DNA from: Streptomyces glomeratus
GTDB lineage: Bacteria > Actinomycetota > Actinomycetes > Streptomycetales > Streptomycetaceae
Direction of reading: 5' to 3'
NCBI RefSeq assembly: GCF_021462825.1
Contig: NZ_JAKEEB010000044.1
Coordinates: forward strand, 1 to 43,010
Length of the DNA stretch: 43,010 bases
Below the pieces are notes generated by a model that saw only the letters and a program-made list of their open reading frames with translations, was not told the origin of the DNA and did no database searches. Of this stretch, positions 8,012-15,219 are shown piece after piece. The stretch's first letter is position 1. Every line of letters begins with the position of its first letter. The position numbers were made by a program, and so were the translations under genes.

Positions 8012-8046
8012 GACGGGGGCGCCCCCCTCGTGGGAGCGCCCCCGTC
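8012..8046. terminator. Convergent terminator between the acyltransferase gene and rsbN
   Basis: GACGGGGGCGC (8012-8022) and GCGCCCCCGTC (8036-8046) form a perfect 11-bp stem with a 13-nt loop, between two convergent genes. It probably serves both. Confidence 0.75.
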
Positions 8047-8068
8047 ACCGTACGGGGCCCTGTGTGCC

Positions 8069-9286
8069 CTATTTGTTCTCTCCGCCGTCGATGCCGAGTC
8101 CCGGCAACAGGCCCGGGAGCAGCGGCGGCAGCGTCACGTTCGGTTCTGCGGAGGGGCTCCTGCTCGACGACGACGGCGAGCTGCCGGCGGAGTCCTTCGG
8201 TGGGTCCAGCAGGCCGCCCGTGCTGCCGCCGAGCAGACCGCCGCCGCTTCGGGAGGCGGACGGCTCGGGCGTGCCGCTGCCGGGGTGGCTGCCGCTCGCG
8301 GAGCCGCCGGGGGTACTGGGGGTACCGCGACCCGTGCCGGCGGAGCCGGTGGGAGTCGTGCCGGAGCCCTGGTGGTGACCGGAGCCGCCCGGGGACGGAG
8401 GCTGTGGCAGCAGCGACCGTAGGGGGGCGACCTCTTGGTCTATGGCGTCGAAGACCGACGAGACCTGTTGGCTGACGTCGCCGAGCTGGACGGGCAGCCG
8501 CTCGCGCAGGGTGCCCCAGGTCGCGCGGTGGGACTGGGAGAAGGCGGAGAGCGCCTGGATGGGGGCGAGGGAGCCGTTGCGCTCGTATGCCTCGTGCAGC
8601 AGGCGGTGGCCTTCGGACGCGTCGTGCTGGACACCGGACAGGGTGCGCCGGATCTCGCCGAGGGACTCGTGGTCGAGATGGCCGGCGCGACCGCGCTCCA
8701 TCAGCCGGCGAGCCTCGTTCAGCCGGGTGGAGGCCTGGTCGAGGTAGAGCTGTCCGCGCTCGTTGTTCCCGTCGGCCATGCCGAGTTTGACGTCCTCGAT
8801 GCCGCGTTTGAGGCCGTAGAGGGAGTCACCGGGTAGGGCGTCTGAGCTGGCGGCGGCCACTCCCCCGAAGGAGGCTGCGGCCACGCCGACGCTGAGCCCG
8901 CCCGCGGCGAGGCCCTTGGTGAGCCGCGTACGCGGGCGCAGTTTCCCCAGCGGGCGAGCCCGGTGAGCGCCCCGGGCCCGGTGGCCCCGCTGCTCGGGCA
9001 TGGCAGGGTCCGTGGCTTCGCCTCCCGCGCCCTCCCGCAGCATGGCCTCCATCGCGGCCACCAACCGCGCGCGCTGGACGACCTTGACCTCGGGGTCCAG
9101 CGTCGGCCTGGGCAGCTCGCCGAGGCCGGTCGCGAGGGCCAACAGGCGGGCGTGCTCGGCCTGTTCCGCGGCAGCCGGGGCCGATCCGTCGGGCTGCCCG
9201 GCCGCCGTGCCCCGGTCGCCGGACCGCTCCTCCAGGGCCTGGGCGAAGGCGTTCGCCCGCCGGTGCGCCGATACGTTCGCGATCAC
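8069..9286 (-). CDS. rsbN: RsbN, membrane-bound anti-sigma factor for BldN (DUF5667)
   Basis: A 405-residue single-pass protein. A cytosolic N-terminal region of about 120 residues (MIANVSAHRRANAFAQ...) should bind sigma BldN. One hydrophobic segment spans about residues 125-147. A DUF5667-type extracytoplasmic domain starts at GDSLYGLKRGIEDVKLGM, and a long Ser/Gly/Pro/Thr-rich tail follows. The start is GTG at 9286 with a perfect AGGAGG 8 nt upstream; GTG 9295 is too close to that site. It lies downstream of bldN in the same direction. In S. venezuelae RsbN holds BldN inactive and is transcribed by it. Confidence 0.9.
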   Translation of the reverse strand: MIANVSAHRRANAFAQALEERSGDRGTAAGQPDGSAPAAAEQAEHARLLALATGLGELPRPTLDPEVKVVQRARLVAAMEAMLREGAGGEATDPAMPEQRGHRARGAHRARPLGKLRPRTRLTKGLAAGGLSVGVAAASFGGVAAASSDALPGDSLYGLKRGIEDVKLGMADGNNERGQLYLDQASTRLNEARRLMERGRAGHLDHESLGEIRRTLSGVQHDASEGHRLLHEAYERNGSLAPIQALSAFSQSHRATWGTLRERLPVQLGDVSQQVSSVFDAIDQEVAPLRSLLPQPPSPGGSGHHQGSGTTPTGSAGTGRGTPSTPGGSASGSHPGSGTPEPSASRSGGGLLGGSTGGLLDPPKDSAGSSPSSSSRSPSAEPNVTLPPLLPGLLPGLGIDGGENK

Positions 9287-9358
9287 TGGCGGCACCTCCT
9301 CTCGTCATCACGGTCGACTCCCCAGGGGGTCCTGAGGGTTGCACACCCTGGCCTCATG

Positions 9359-9372
9359 CACACGATCGTGTG
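9359..9372. promoter_or_regulatory. 14-bp perfect palindrome in the rsbN leader
   Basis: CACACGATCGTGTG is perfectly self-complementary. It lies between the predicted rsbN -10 element (9416-9421) and the start codon at 9286, about 73 bp before the gene. It could be an operator for a dimeric regulator or a leader hairpin. I do not recognise the regulator. Confidence 0.5.
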
Positions 9373-9415
9373 ATCCGAGGCGGTCGGGGGTGACCACAGG
9401 GAGCCTGTATCCCGC

Positions 9416-9444
9416 ACAACGAGCGGCTCGGCACTTGGGTTACG
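9416..9444 (-). promoter_or_regulatory. Candidate BldN-dependent promoter of rsbN
   Basis: On the minus strand CGTAAC (9444-9439) is followed after 17 bp by CGTTGT (9421-9416). As I recall, BldN promoters such as bldMp1 and the chaplin genes use CGTAAC and CGTTGA-like elements. The position, about 130 bp before rsbN, suits autoregulated feedback. Confidence 0.6.
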
Positions 9445-9681
9445 GACGACGGATGATCGGACCGCGGAGTCAACAGGCCGCCACGGATGGTGAGTTGACC
9501 GTGGCGGTGCGTGTCCGGCGGGGGCGGGGTACGGCCGGAATGCGGTCCTGTGGGGGTGGGGGAGGCGGCTCGACTGGCGATGGGGGGCGAGTCGGTGGGG
9601 GCGGCGGGGGGATGGTGGTGGGGGAGGTGGGATGGCCCGGCGGGCGGCGGTACTGGTTCCGGGTTGCGTGGCCCGCGGGGC
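9445..9681. other. bldN-rsbN intergenic region with a strongly G-rich plus strand
   Basis: No gene is seen here. The plus strand at about 9548-9632 has many runs of four to six G. The bldN transcript, which is on the minus strand, would therefore be extremely C-rich and G-poor after the stop codon. This could act as a Rho utilisation site, or the G-rich strand could form quadruplexes. No simple hairpin terminator was found between the two genes. Confidence 0.5.
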
Positions 9682-10458
9682 TCAGCGGGCGTCTTCGGGC
9701 AGGAGCCGGGCGAGGGTGCGCACAGCCCGGTACTGGAGGGTCTTGATCGCACCCTCGTTCTTGCCCATCACACGGGCGGTCTCGGCGACGGAGAGCCCCT
9801 GGAGGAAGCGGAGCGTCACGCACTCCTGCTGCTGGGGGTTGAGCCGCCGTACGGCATCGAGCAGGGCGGCGTTGGAGAGGGACTCCAGCACGGAGTCCTC
9901 CGGGGAGCGCTCGACCTCGTTGGCGTCGAGCATCTCGCCGGTGGTGACCTCGAGCCGGAAACGGCTCGACTTGAAGTGGTCGGCGACGAGGTTGCGGGCG
10001 ATGGTGACGAGCCAGGCGCCGAAGTCGCGCCCCTGCCAGGTGAAGGTGCCGATCCGCCGCAGCGCGCGCAGAAAGGTCTCGCTGGTGAGGTCCTCGGCGG
10101 TCGCCCGGCCCCCCACCCGGTAGTAGATGTAGCGGTACACGGTGTCGCTGTACTGGTCGTACAGGCGCCCGAAAGCCTCGGCCTCACCGGCCTGGGCGCG
10201 CTCCACGAGGTCCATCATGCGGGCGCTGTCACTGTCCGCAGCCGGGCGGCGTGCGGAGGTCGCCGGGCCGGAACGGCCCCGTCTGCCGCCGACCGCGGCG
10301 CTGCCGTCGGCCAGTGCGTAGCACGGGCCGACGGGGGCGGCTGCGGTGGCGAAGGCGGGGACGGCGTACGCGGTGCGGACGAAGCCGCGCAACAGGTCGT
10401 GGACCGTCGCGCGCAGCGTAGCCAGGCCCGAGGCGTCAACCCCGACGTGTGGGTACAC
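9682..10458 (-). CDS. bldN: BldN, ECF-type developmental sigma factor (proprotein)
   Basis: A 258-residue sigma factor needed for aerial mycelium formation; it drives bldM and the chaplin/rodlin genes. Residues 1 to about 80 form a non-sigma N-terminal extension, removed by proteolysis in S. coelicolor. Region 2 begins near MMDLVERAQAGEAEAFGRLY. Region 2.4-like FGAWLVTIARNLVADHFK and region 4.2 LSVAETARVMGKNEGAIKTL follow. The start is GTG at 10458 with a GGGAG Shine-Dalgarno. It is followed by rsbN on the same strand, with a 395-bp gap. Confidence 0.95.
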   Translation of the reverse strand: MYPHVGVDASGLATLRATVHDLLRGFVRTAYAVPAFATAAAPVGPCYALADGSAAVGGRRGRSGPATSARRPAADSDSARMMDLVERAQAGEAEAFGRLYDQYSDTVYRYIYYRVGGRATAEDLTSETFLRALRRIGTFTWQGRDFGAWLVTIARNLVADHFKSSRFRLEVTTGEMLDANEVERSPEDSVLESLSNAALLDAVRRLNPQQQECVTLRFLQGLSVAETARVMGKNEGAIKTLQYRAVRTLARLLPEDAR

Positions 10459-10902
10459 GGGACTCCCAGAGGCAGAGCTTCCATCACGTGCAGTACGGGA
10501 CCGTTCACCCGTCGTAGCGACGGAGGGGTACCGGTTTGCGTCTGAGGAGAATAACGCTTAGTACAGGCAGCGCTACACCCAGTTGCTCAAATCATCGATT
10601 ACGTCGCTTCTGTAACCGATTGACGGTCGCTCAAGTGCCGAGGAATGACCGCTTGTTGACTGATTGAGTTCGACTTCCTTCTGGGTGCGGGGCGTGTTGT
10701 GGTCGTGTGCGTGTGAGGGGAGTGGTGGGGAGGGGTGTGGGGTAGAACACGGCGAATGTGCGCGTGTCACGGCGCCGGATCGGCCCGGTCGTCCCCGCGG
10801 CCGAGGCGGCGCACGCCGGCCGACGGGTGGGCGTCACGGAGCGTGACGCCCACCCGTCCGGCGCTTCGGCGGTGATGGATGCGGCGGTGGCGACGCGACG
10901 GC
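10459..10902. promoter_or_regulatory. Upstream region of bldN
   Basis: A 444-bp stretch without a gene. The 130 bp nearest bldN (about 10540-10690) are clearly more AT-rich than their surroundings and should hold the bldN promoter and regulator sites. TTGAGC occurs twice on the minus strand (10590-10585 and nearby at about 10637), and TACTAA at 10563-10558. The spacing between them is not canonical, so no promoter is assigned. The far end holds the terminator of the next gene. Confidence 0.5.
10822..10858 (-). terminator. Terminator of the HAD-IB hydrolase gene
   Basis: A perfect 16-bp stem (10822-10837 with 10843-10858) around a 5-nt loop, 45 bp after the stop codon of the minus-strand hydrolase. 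There is no U-tract, as is common in Streptomyces. Confidence 0.75.
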
Positions 10903-11829
10903 TCAGCGGCGGCGGCGGTGCAGGGCGATGGCCGCTGCCGTGCCGCCCGCCACCGCGCCGACGCCGGCCGCTGCCGGCAGGCCGACCTTGGCGGCCTTGC
11001 GGGCGGTGCGGTAGTCGCGCAGGCGCCAGTCCTGGGCGCGGGCGTGCTTGCGGAGCTTGGTGTCCGGGTTGATCGCGTAGGGGTGGCCCACCAGCGACAG
11101 CATCGGGATGTCGTTGTGCGAGTCGCTGTACGCCGCACAGCGGGACAGGTCCAGGCCCTCCGCCGCGGCCAGCGCGCGCACCGCCTCCGCCTTGGCCGGG
11201 CCGTGCAGGGGCTCGCCCACCAGGCGGCCCGTGTACACGCCCTCCACGGACTCGGCCACCGTGCCCAGCGCCCCGGTCAGGCCCAGCCTGCGGGCGATCA
11301 CGGTGGCGATCTCCACCGGGGCCGCCGTGACCAGCCACACCTTCTGGCCCGCGTCCAGATGCGCCTGGGCCAGGGCCCGCGTACCCGGCCAGATCCGCTC
11401 GGCCATGTACTCGTCGTAGATCTCCTCGCCGATCGACATCAGCTCGGAGACACGGTGGCCCTTCACGATCGACAGCGCCGAGTCGCGGGCGTCCTGCATG
11501 TGCTCGGGGTCCTCCACCCCGGCCAGCCGGAACCACGCCTGCTGCCAGGCGAACTTCGCCAGGTCACGCGTCTCGAAGAACTTCCGCTTGTACAGGCCGC
11601 GCCCGAAGTGGAACAGCGCGGCGCCCTGCATCACGGTGTTGTCCAGGTCGAAGAACGCCGCGGCCTTCTCATCCCCGAGGACCGGGAATTCCGGTTCCTG
11701 GGCGGAGAGGTCCTGGGCGACGGCGTCCTGCGAGGACTTGCGCGCTGCCTCCGCCGAGGCCTCGCCTGCCAACACGCTCCGCGCCGTGGCGGAGCGCCTA
11801 CGGGGAGTGAGCCATCCGAGAGCGGCCAT
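10903..11829 (-). CDS. HAD-IB family hydrolase with C-terminal membrane tail
   Basis: A 308-residue HAD subfamily IB (SerB/CicA-like) phosphatase. The motif AAFFDLDNTVMQGAA near residue 57 holds the catalytic Asp pair. VTAAPVEIA is motif II and AYSDSHNDIPML the metal site. The C-terminus, about residues 280-303, is a hydrophobic Ala/Gly-rich segment ending HRRRR, which suggests a tail anchor. The substrate is unknown. It lies upstream of bldN but is separated by a terminator and a long gap. The ATG at 11829 is chosen. Confidence 0.85.
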   Translation of the reverse strand: MAALGWLTPRRRSATARSVLAGEASAEAARKSSQDAVAQDLSAQEPEFPVLGDEKAAAFFDLDNTVMQGAALFHFGRGLYKRKFFETRDLAKFAWQQAWFRLAGVEDPEHMQDARDSALSIVKGHRVSELMSIGEEIYDEYMAERIWPGTRALAQAHLDAGQKVWLVTAAPVEIATVIARRLGLTGALGTVAESVEGVYTGRLVGEPLHGPAKAEAVRALAAAEGLDLSRCAAYSDSHNDIPMLSLVGHPYAINPDTKLRKHARAQDWRLRDYRTARKAAKVGLPAAAGVGAVAGGTAAAIALHRRRR

Positions 11830-12001
11830 GACGCGAGCATAGCCAGTTTGTTCGGTGGTTCCGGAGTCGAGAGGTTGGAAGGCTGTGAACTCTGCGCGAC
11901 CGCCCCGTTAAAGAAGAGGCGCCACCGGCGTGGCGGCGGGGCGGTGACCGGCGGTCGCACGCTAGGGCGGGGGGCTCGCGCCGGGCGTCTCCGGGGTGAA
12001 A

Positions 12002-12298
12002 ATGGCCGACATGAGTCCCATCTTTCGGCGGAACCACGCCCACGGTCGCGACCCCCAGGACCGTCTCGTCACCCTCGTCCGGAAGCCCGGCTGCCATCTC
12101 TGTGACGACGCGCAGGCCGTCATCGAGAAGGTCTGCGGTGAGCTCGGGGTGCCCTGGGAGCGGAAGGACATCACCGAGGACGAGGAGCTGTACCGCCGCT
12201 ACTGGGAGCAGATTCCGGTGGTGCTGGTCGACGGCGCCCAGCACACGTTCTGGCGGGTGAACGAAGAGCGCCTGCGCAAGGCTCTCACCCACGACTGA
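12002..12298 (+). CDS. Glutaredoxin/thioredoxin-fold protein (DUF836-like)
   Basis: A 98-residue thioredoxin-fold protein with a CHLC redox pair (Cys31, Cys34) in KPGCHLCDDA. A cis-Pro segment IPVVLVDG and a C-terminal FWRVNEERL follow. It is probably a small thiol oxidoreductase. The ATG at 12002 has CGGGGTGA just upstream; ATG 12011 and GTG 11996 are alternatives. It lies before the rex-heme operon, separated by 288 bp that contain the rex promoter. Confidence 0.82.
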   Translation: MADMSPIFRRNHAHGRDPQDRLVTLVRKPGCHLCDDAQAVIEKVCGELGVPWERKDITEDEELYRRYWEQIPVVLVDGAQHTFWRVNEERLRKALTHD

Positions 12299-12490
12299 CC
12301 GACCAGTCCAAATAGCCCGGAGTGTCACATAGGATCGTCGGTGATTGGTCTCGGGGGCGTGGATTGTCGAGGAGAGTGGGCGGCTTTGCCCCCAGGAGAG
12401 AAGGAACGGCCGTCTCCGTGCGCCGGTTCCCTGCCAGCGCGCCGGAGGTGCGTGACCCCGGTCACGTTGGCCGGGCAAATCGGACACAAT

Positions 12491-12512
12491 CTTTGTGCAC
12501 GCGTTCACAAAG
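12491..12512. promoter_or_regulatory. Rex operator (ROP) of the rex-hem operon
   Basis: The 22-bp site has outer arms CTTTGTG (12491-12497) and CACAAAG (12506-12512) around an ACGCGT core. It is palindromic at all but one base pair (12498/12505). It fits the known Rex operator TGTGAACNNNTTCACA and lies 75 bp before rex. NADH should release Rex from it. Confidence 0.9.
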
Positions 12513-12521
12513 ACATAGCCT
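12493..12521 (+). promoter_or_regulatory. Predicted rex promoter overlapping the Rex operator
   Basis: TTGTGC (12493-12498) and TAGCCT (12516-12521) are 17 bp apart. The -35 element lies inside the operator palindrome, so bound Rex would block RNA polymerase. Confidence 0.65.
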
Positions 12522-12586
12522 GCATTCGACGGGGCGGTCTGGGGACGTGTGACCGCCTACAGCCCCGCTCTACCCGCAGGAGCACC

Positions 12587-13348
12587 GTGGCAACTGGCCG
12601 AACTCACCGACCGGCGACCCGCAGCCGAGGGATTCCCGAGGCCACCGTCGCCCGTCTCCCGCTGTACCTCCGAGCCCTGACCGCGCTGTCGGAGCGCTCG
12701 GTACCCACGGTCTCCTCCGAGGAGCTGGCCGCCGCCGCGGGAGTCAACTCCGCGAAGCTGCGCAAGGACTTCTCCTACCTCGGCTCCTACGGGACCCGTG
12801 GCGTGGGTTACGACGTCGAGTATCTCGTGTACCAGATCTCCCGTGAGCTCGGCCTGACCCAGGACTGGCCGGTTGTGATCGTCGGTATCGGTAACCTCGG
12901 CGCGGCGCTGGCCAACTACGGCGGATTCGCGTCCCGTGGCTTCCGGGTCGCCGCGCTCATCGACGCCGACCCGGCCATGGCCGGGAAGCCCGTCGCCGGC
13001 ATCCCGGTCCAGCACACCGACGACCTGGAGAAGATCATCCAGGACAACGGGGTCTCCATCGGCGTCATCGCCACCCCCGCCGGCGCCGCGCAGCAGGTCT
13101 GCGACCGGCTCGTGGGCGCGGGCGTGACCTCCATCCTGAACTTCGCGCCGACCGTGCTGTCCGTCCCGGACGGCGTCGACGTGCGCAAGGTGGACCTCTC
13201 CATCGAGCTCCAGATCCTCGCCTTCCACGAGCAGCGCAAGGCCGGCGAGGAAGCCATGGAGTCCTTGGCCGAGGGCCTGCCGGCCACGGCCAAGGGGTCC
13301 ACCGACCAGGGGCCTGACGGGGACGTCCCCGCCGTGATGCCGGCATGA
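12587..13348 (+). CDS. rex: Rex, NADH/NAD+-sensing transcriptional repressor
   Basis: A 253-residue redox sensor. The N-terminal winged helix (about residues 20-85, including SSEELAAAAGVNSAKLRKDFSY) binds DNA. The Rossmann domain has the GIGNLGAAL nucleotide motif. The dimerising C-terminal helix is followed by a variable, polar tail. In S. coelicolor Rex represses rex-hemACD, cydABCD and other respiratory genes until NADH rises. The start is GTG at 12587 with GCAGGAG upstream; the open frame continues further but carries no plausible earlier start. Its stop overlaps the hemA start (ATGA). Confidence 0.97.
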   Translation: MATGRTHRPATRSRGIPEATVARLPLYLRALTALSERSVPTVSSEELAAAAGVNSAKLRKDFSYLGSYGTRGVGYDVEYLVYQISRELGLTQDWPVVIVGIGNLGAALANYGGFASRGFRVAALIDADPAMAGKPVAGIPVQHTDDLEKIIQDNGVSIGVIATPAGAAQQVCDRLVGAGVTSILNFAPTVLSVPDGVDVRKVDLSIELQILAFHEQRKAGEEAMESLAEGLPATAKGSTDQGPDGDVPAVMPA

Positions 13349-15219
13349 GCCTCCTCGTCGTCGGGCTGAGCCACCGCAGCGCTCCCGTCAGCGTCCTGGA
13401 GCGGGCCGCGCTGGCCATGGACGCCCAGGCCAAGCTGCTCCAGGACACGGTGGCCGCCGAACCGGCCACCGAGGCCGCGGTGCTCGCCACCTGCAACCGC
13501 ATCGAGCTGTACGCCGACGTGGACAAGTTCCACGCGGGCGTCGCCGAGCTGTCCACCCTCCTCGCGCAGCACAGCGGGCTCGGTCTGGACGAGCTGACCC
13601 CCTACCTCTACGTGCACTACGAGGACCGGGCCGTCCACCATCTGTTCTCGGTGGCCTGCGGTCTGGACTCGATGGTCGTCGGCGAGGGCCAGATCCTCGG
13701 CCAGATCAAGGACTCCCTGGCCACCTCGCAGGAGCAGCACACGGCCGGACGGCTGCTGAACGACCTGTTCCAGCAGTCGCTGCGGGTCGGCAAGCGGGCC
13801 CACTCCGAGACGGGCATCGACCGTGCCGGGCAGTCGCTGGTGACCTTCGGCCTGGAGCAGCTGGCGGCCGGTACGCCGGTCGGGAACTGGGCCGCGGGCA
13901 AGCGCGCCCTGGTGATCGGCGCCGGGTCCATGTCCTCGCTGGCCGCGGCGACCCTCGCGCGCGCCGGGGTCGCCGAGGTCGTGATCGCCAACCGGACCCT
14001 GGAGCGCGCCGAGCGCCTCGCGCAGATCCTGACGGAGGCGGACGACGCGGACGTGGTGGCCCGTGCGGTACCGATGGAGTCGGTTCCGGACGAGCTGACA
14101 CGTGCCGACGTCGCGGTGTCCTGCACCGGTGCGACCGGCCTGGTGCTGACGGCCGAGGCGGTCGCGCGGGCCCTGGAAGGACGCGTGGTGGGGCCCCTGG
14201 TCCCGCCGCAGCCCAGGCCCGCGGGCTCCGGACCCCGCCGCACCGGCGACGCGGACTCCCGCCGTACGGACGGCGCCGGTTCCCCTCGTACGAGCGCTCC
14301 GGCCGCCGCGGGCGACGACGGTCCCCTGCCCACCCGCGGCGACGGTCCGACGCCCACCGGCCCCGGCACCGACGACGGCTGCCCGCTGGATCTGTCGGCC
14401 GTGCAGGCCACGGCCGGGTTCTCGGTGCTGGGCGAGGCGGCCGTCGCCGGGATGGGCGCCGCCGAGCTGGAGAAGCACGCGGCGTGGGTGGACAAGGGCG
14501 CCGAGGAGCGCACCGCCCGCCCGGCCGGTGGCGTCGTACCGGACCCCGAGACCGAGACCGAGGTCATCACGGCGCTCGCCGCGACCGTGGCCACCGTCGG
14601 CCGGGTCCCCGAGCGCCGCCGCCCCGAGGCGGTCGTGCCGGCCCCGCGTCGCGAGCCCGTGCTGTGGCTCCTCGACCTGGCGATGCCGAGGGACGTCGAC
14701 GCCGCCGTGCACCGGCTGCCCGGCGTGCGGCTCGTCGACATCGAGTCCCTCGCCGAGGCGTCCGCGGACGCGCCCATGGCGGCCGACGTCGAGCAGGTGC
14801 GGGGAATCGTCTCCGACGAGGTCGCCGCGTTCGGCGCCGCCCAGCGCGCCGCGCACATCACGCCGACCGTGGTCGCGCTGCGCTCCATGGCCGCCGACGT
14901 GGTCGCGAACGAGATCGCGCGCCTGGAAGCACGGCTGCCGGGCCTGGACGACAAGCACCGCGCGGAGATCACGCAGACCGTACGGCGCGTCGTCGACAAG
15001 CTGCTGCACGCGCCGACCGTGCGGGTCAAGCAGCTGGCCGCCGAGCCCGGCGGCGCCGGGTACGCGGACGCGCTGCGCACCCTGTTCGACCTGGACCCCG
15101 AGACGGTCGCCTCCGTCTCCCGGGCCGACGAGGCCGACAGCGCCGAGCGCACCGAGCGCACCGAGCGCTCCGTGAACCCTGAGAACAACGAGAACGCCGA
15201 GAACCGAGGGCGAGCATGA
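13345..15219 (+). CDS. hemA: Glutamyl-tRNA reductase
   Basis: Reduces glutamyl-tRNA(Glu) with NADPH to glutamate-1-semialdehyde, the first committed step of C5 tetrapyrrole synthesis. The nucleophile Cys50 is in TCNRIELY. The NADPH motif is IGAGSMS (residues 191-197). The conserved LLDLAMPRD block lies at 442-450. At 624 residues it is far longer than typical HemA (about 430). Most of the excess is a Pro/Gly/Arg-rich insertion at about residues 282-437, just before LLDLAMPRD. A charged repetitive C-terminus (AERTERTERS) follows. It overlaps rex and hemC by 4 nt each. Confidence 0.96.
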   Translation: MSLLVVGLSHRSAPVSVLERAALAMDAQAKLLQDTVAAEPATEAAVLATCNRIELYADVDKFHAGVAELSTLLAQHSGLGLDELTPYLYVHYEDRAVHHLFSVACGLDSMVVGEGQILGQIKDSLATSQEQHTAGRLLNDLFQQSLRVGKRAHSETGIDRAGQSLVTFGLEQLAAGTPVGNWAAGKRALVIGAGSMSSLAAATLARAGVAEVVIANRTLERAERLAQILTEADDADVVARAVPMESVPDELTRADVAVSCTGATGLVLTAEAVARALEGRVVGPLVPPQPRPAGSGPRRTGDADSRRTDGAGSPRTSAPAAAGDDGPLPTRGDGPTPTGPGTDDGCPLDLSAVQATAGFSVLGEAAVAGMGAAELEKHAAWVDKGAEERTARPAGGVVPDPETETEVITALAATVATVGRVPERRRPEAVVPAPRREPVLWLLDLAMPRDVDAAVHRLPGVRLVDIESLAEASADAPMAADVEQVRGIVSDEVAAFGAAQRAAHITPTVVALRSMAADVVANEIARLEARLPGLDDKHRAEITQTVRRVVDKLLHAPTVRVKQLAAEPGGAGYADALRTLFDLDPETVASVSRADEADSAERTERTERSVNPENNENAENRGRA

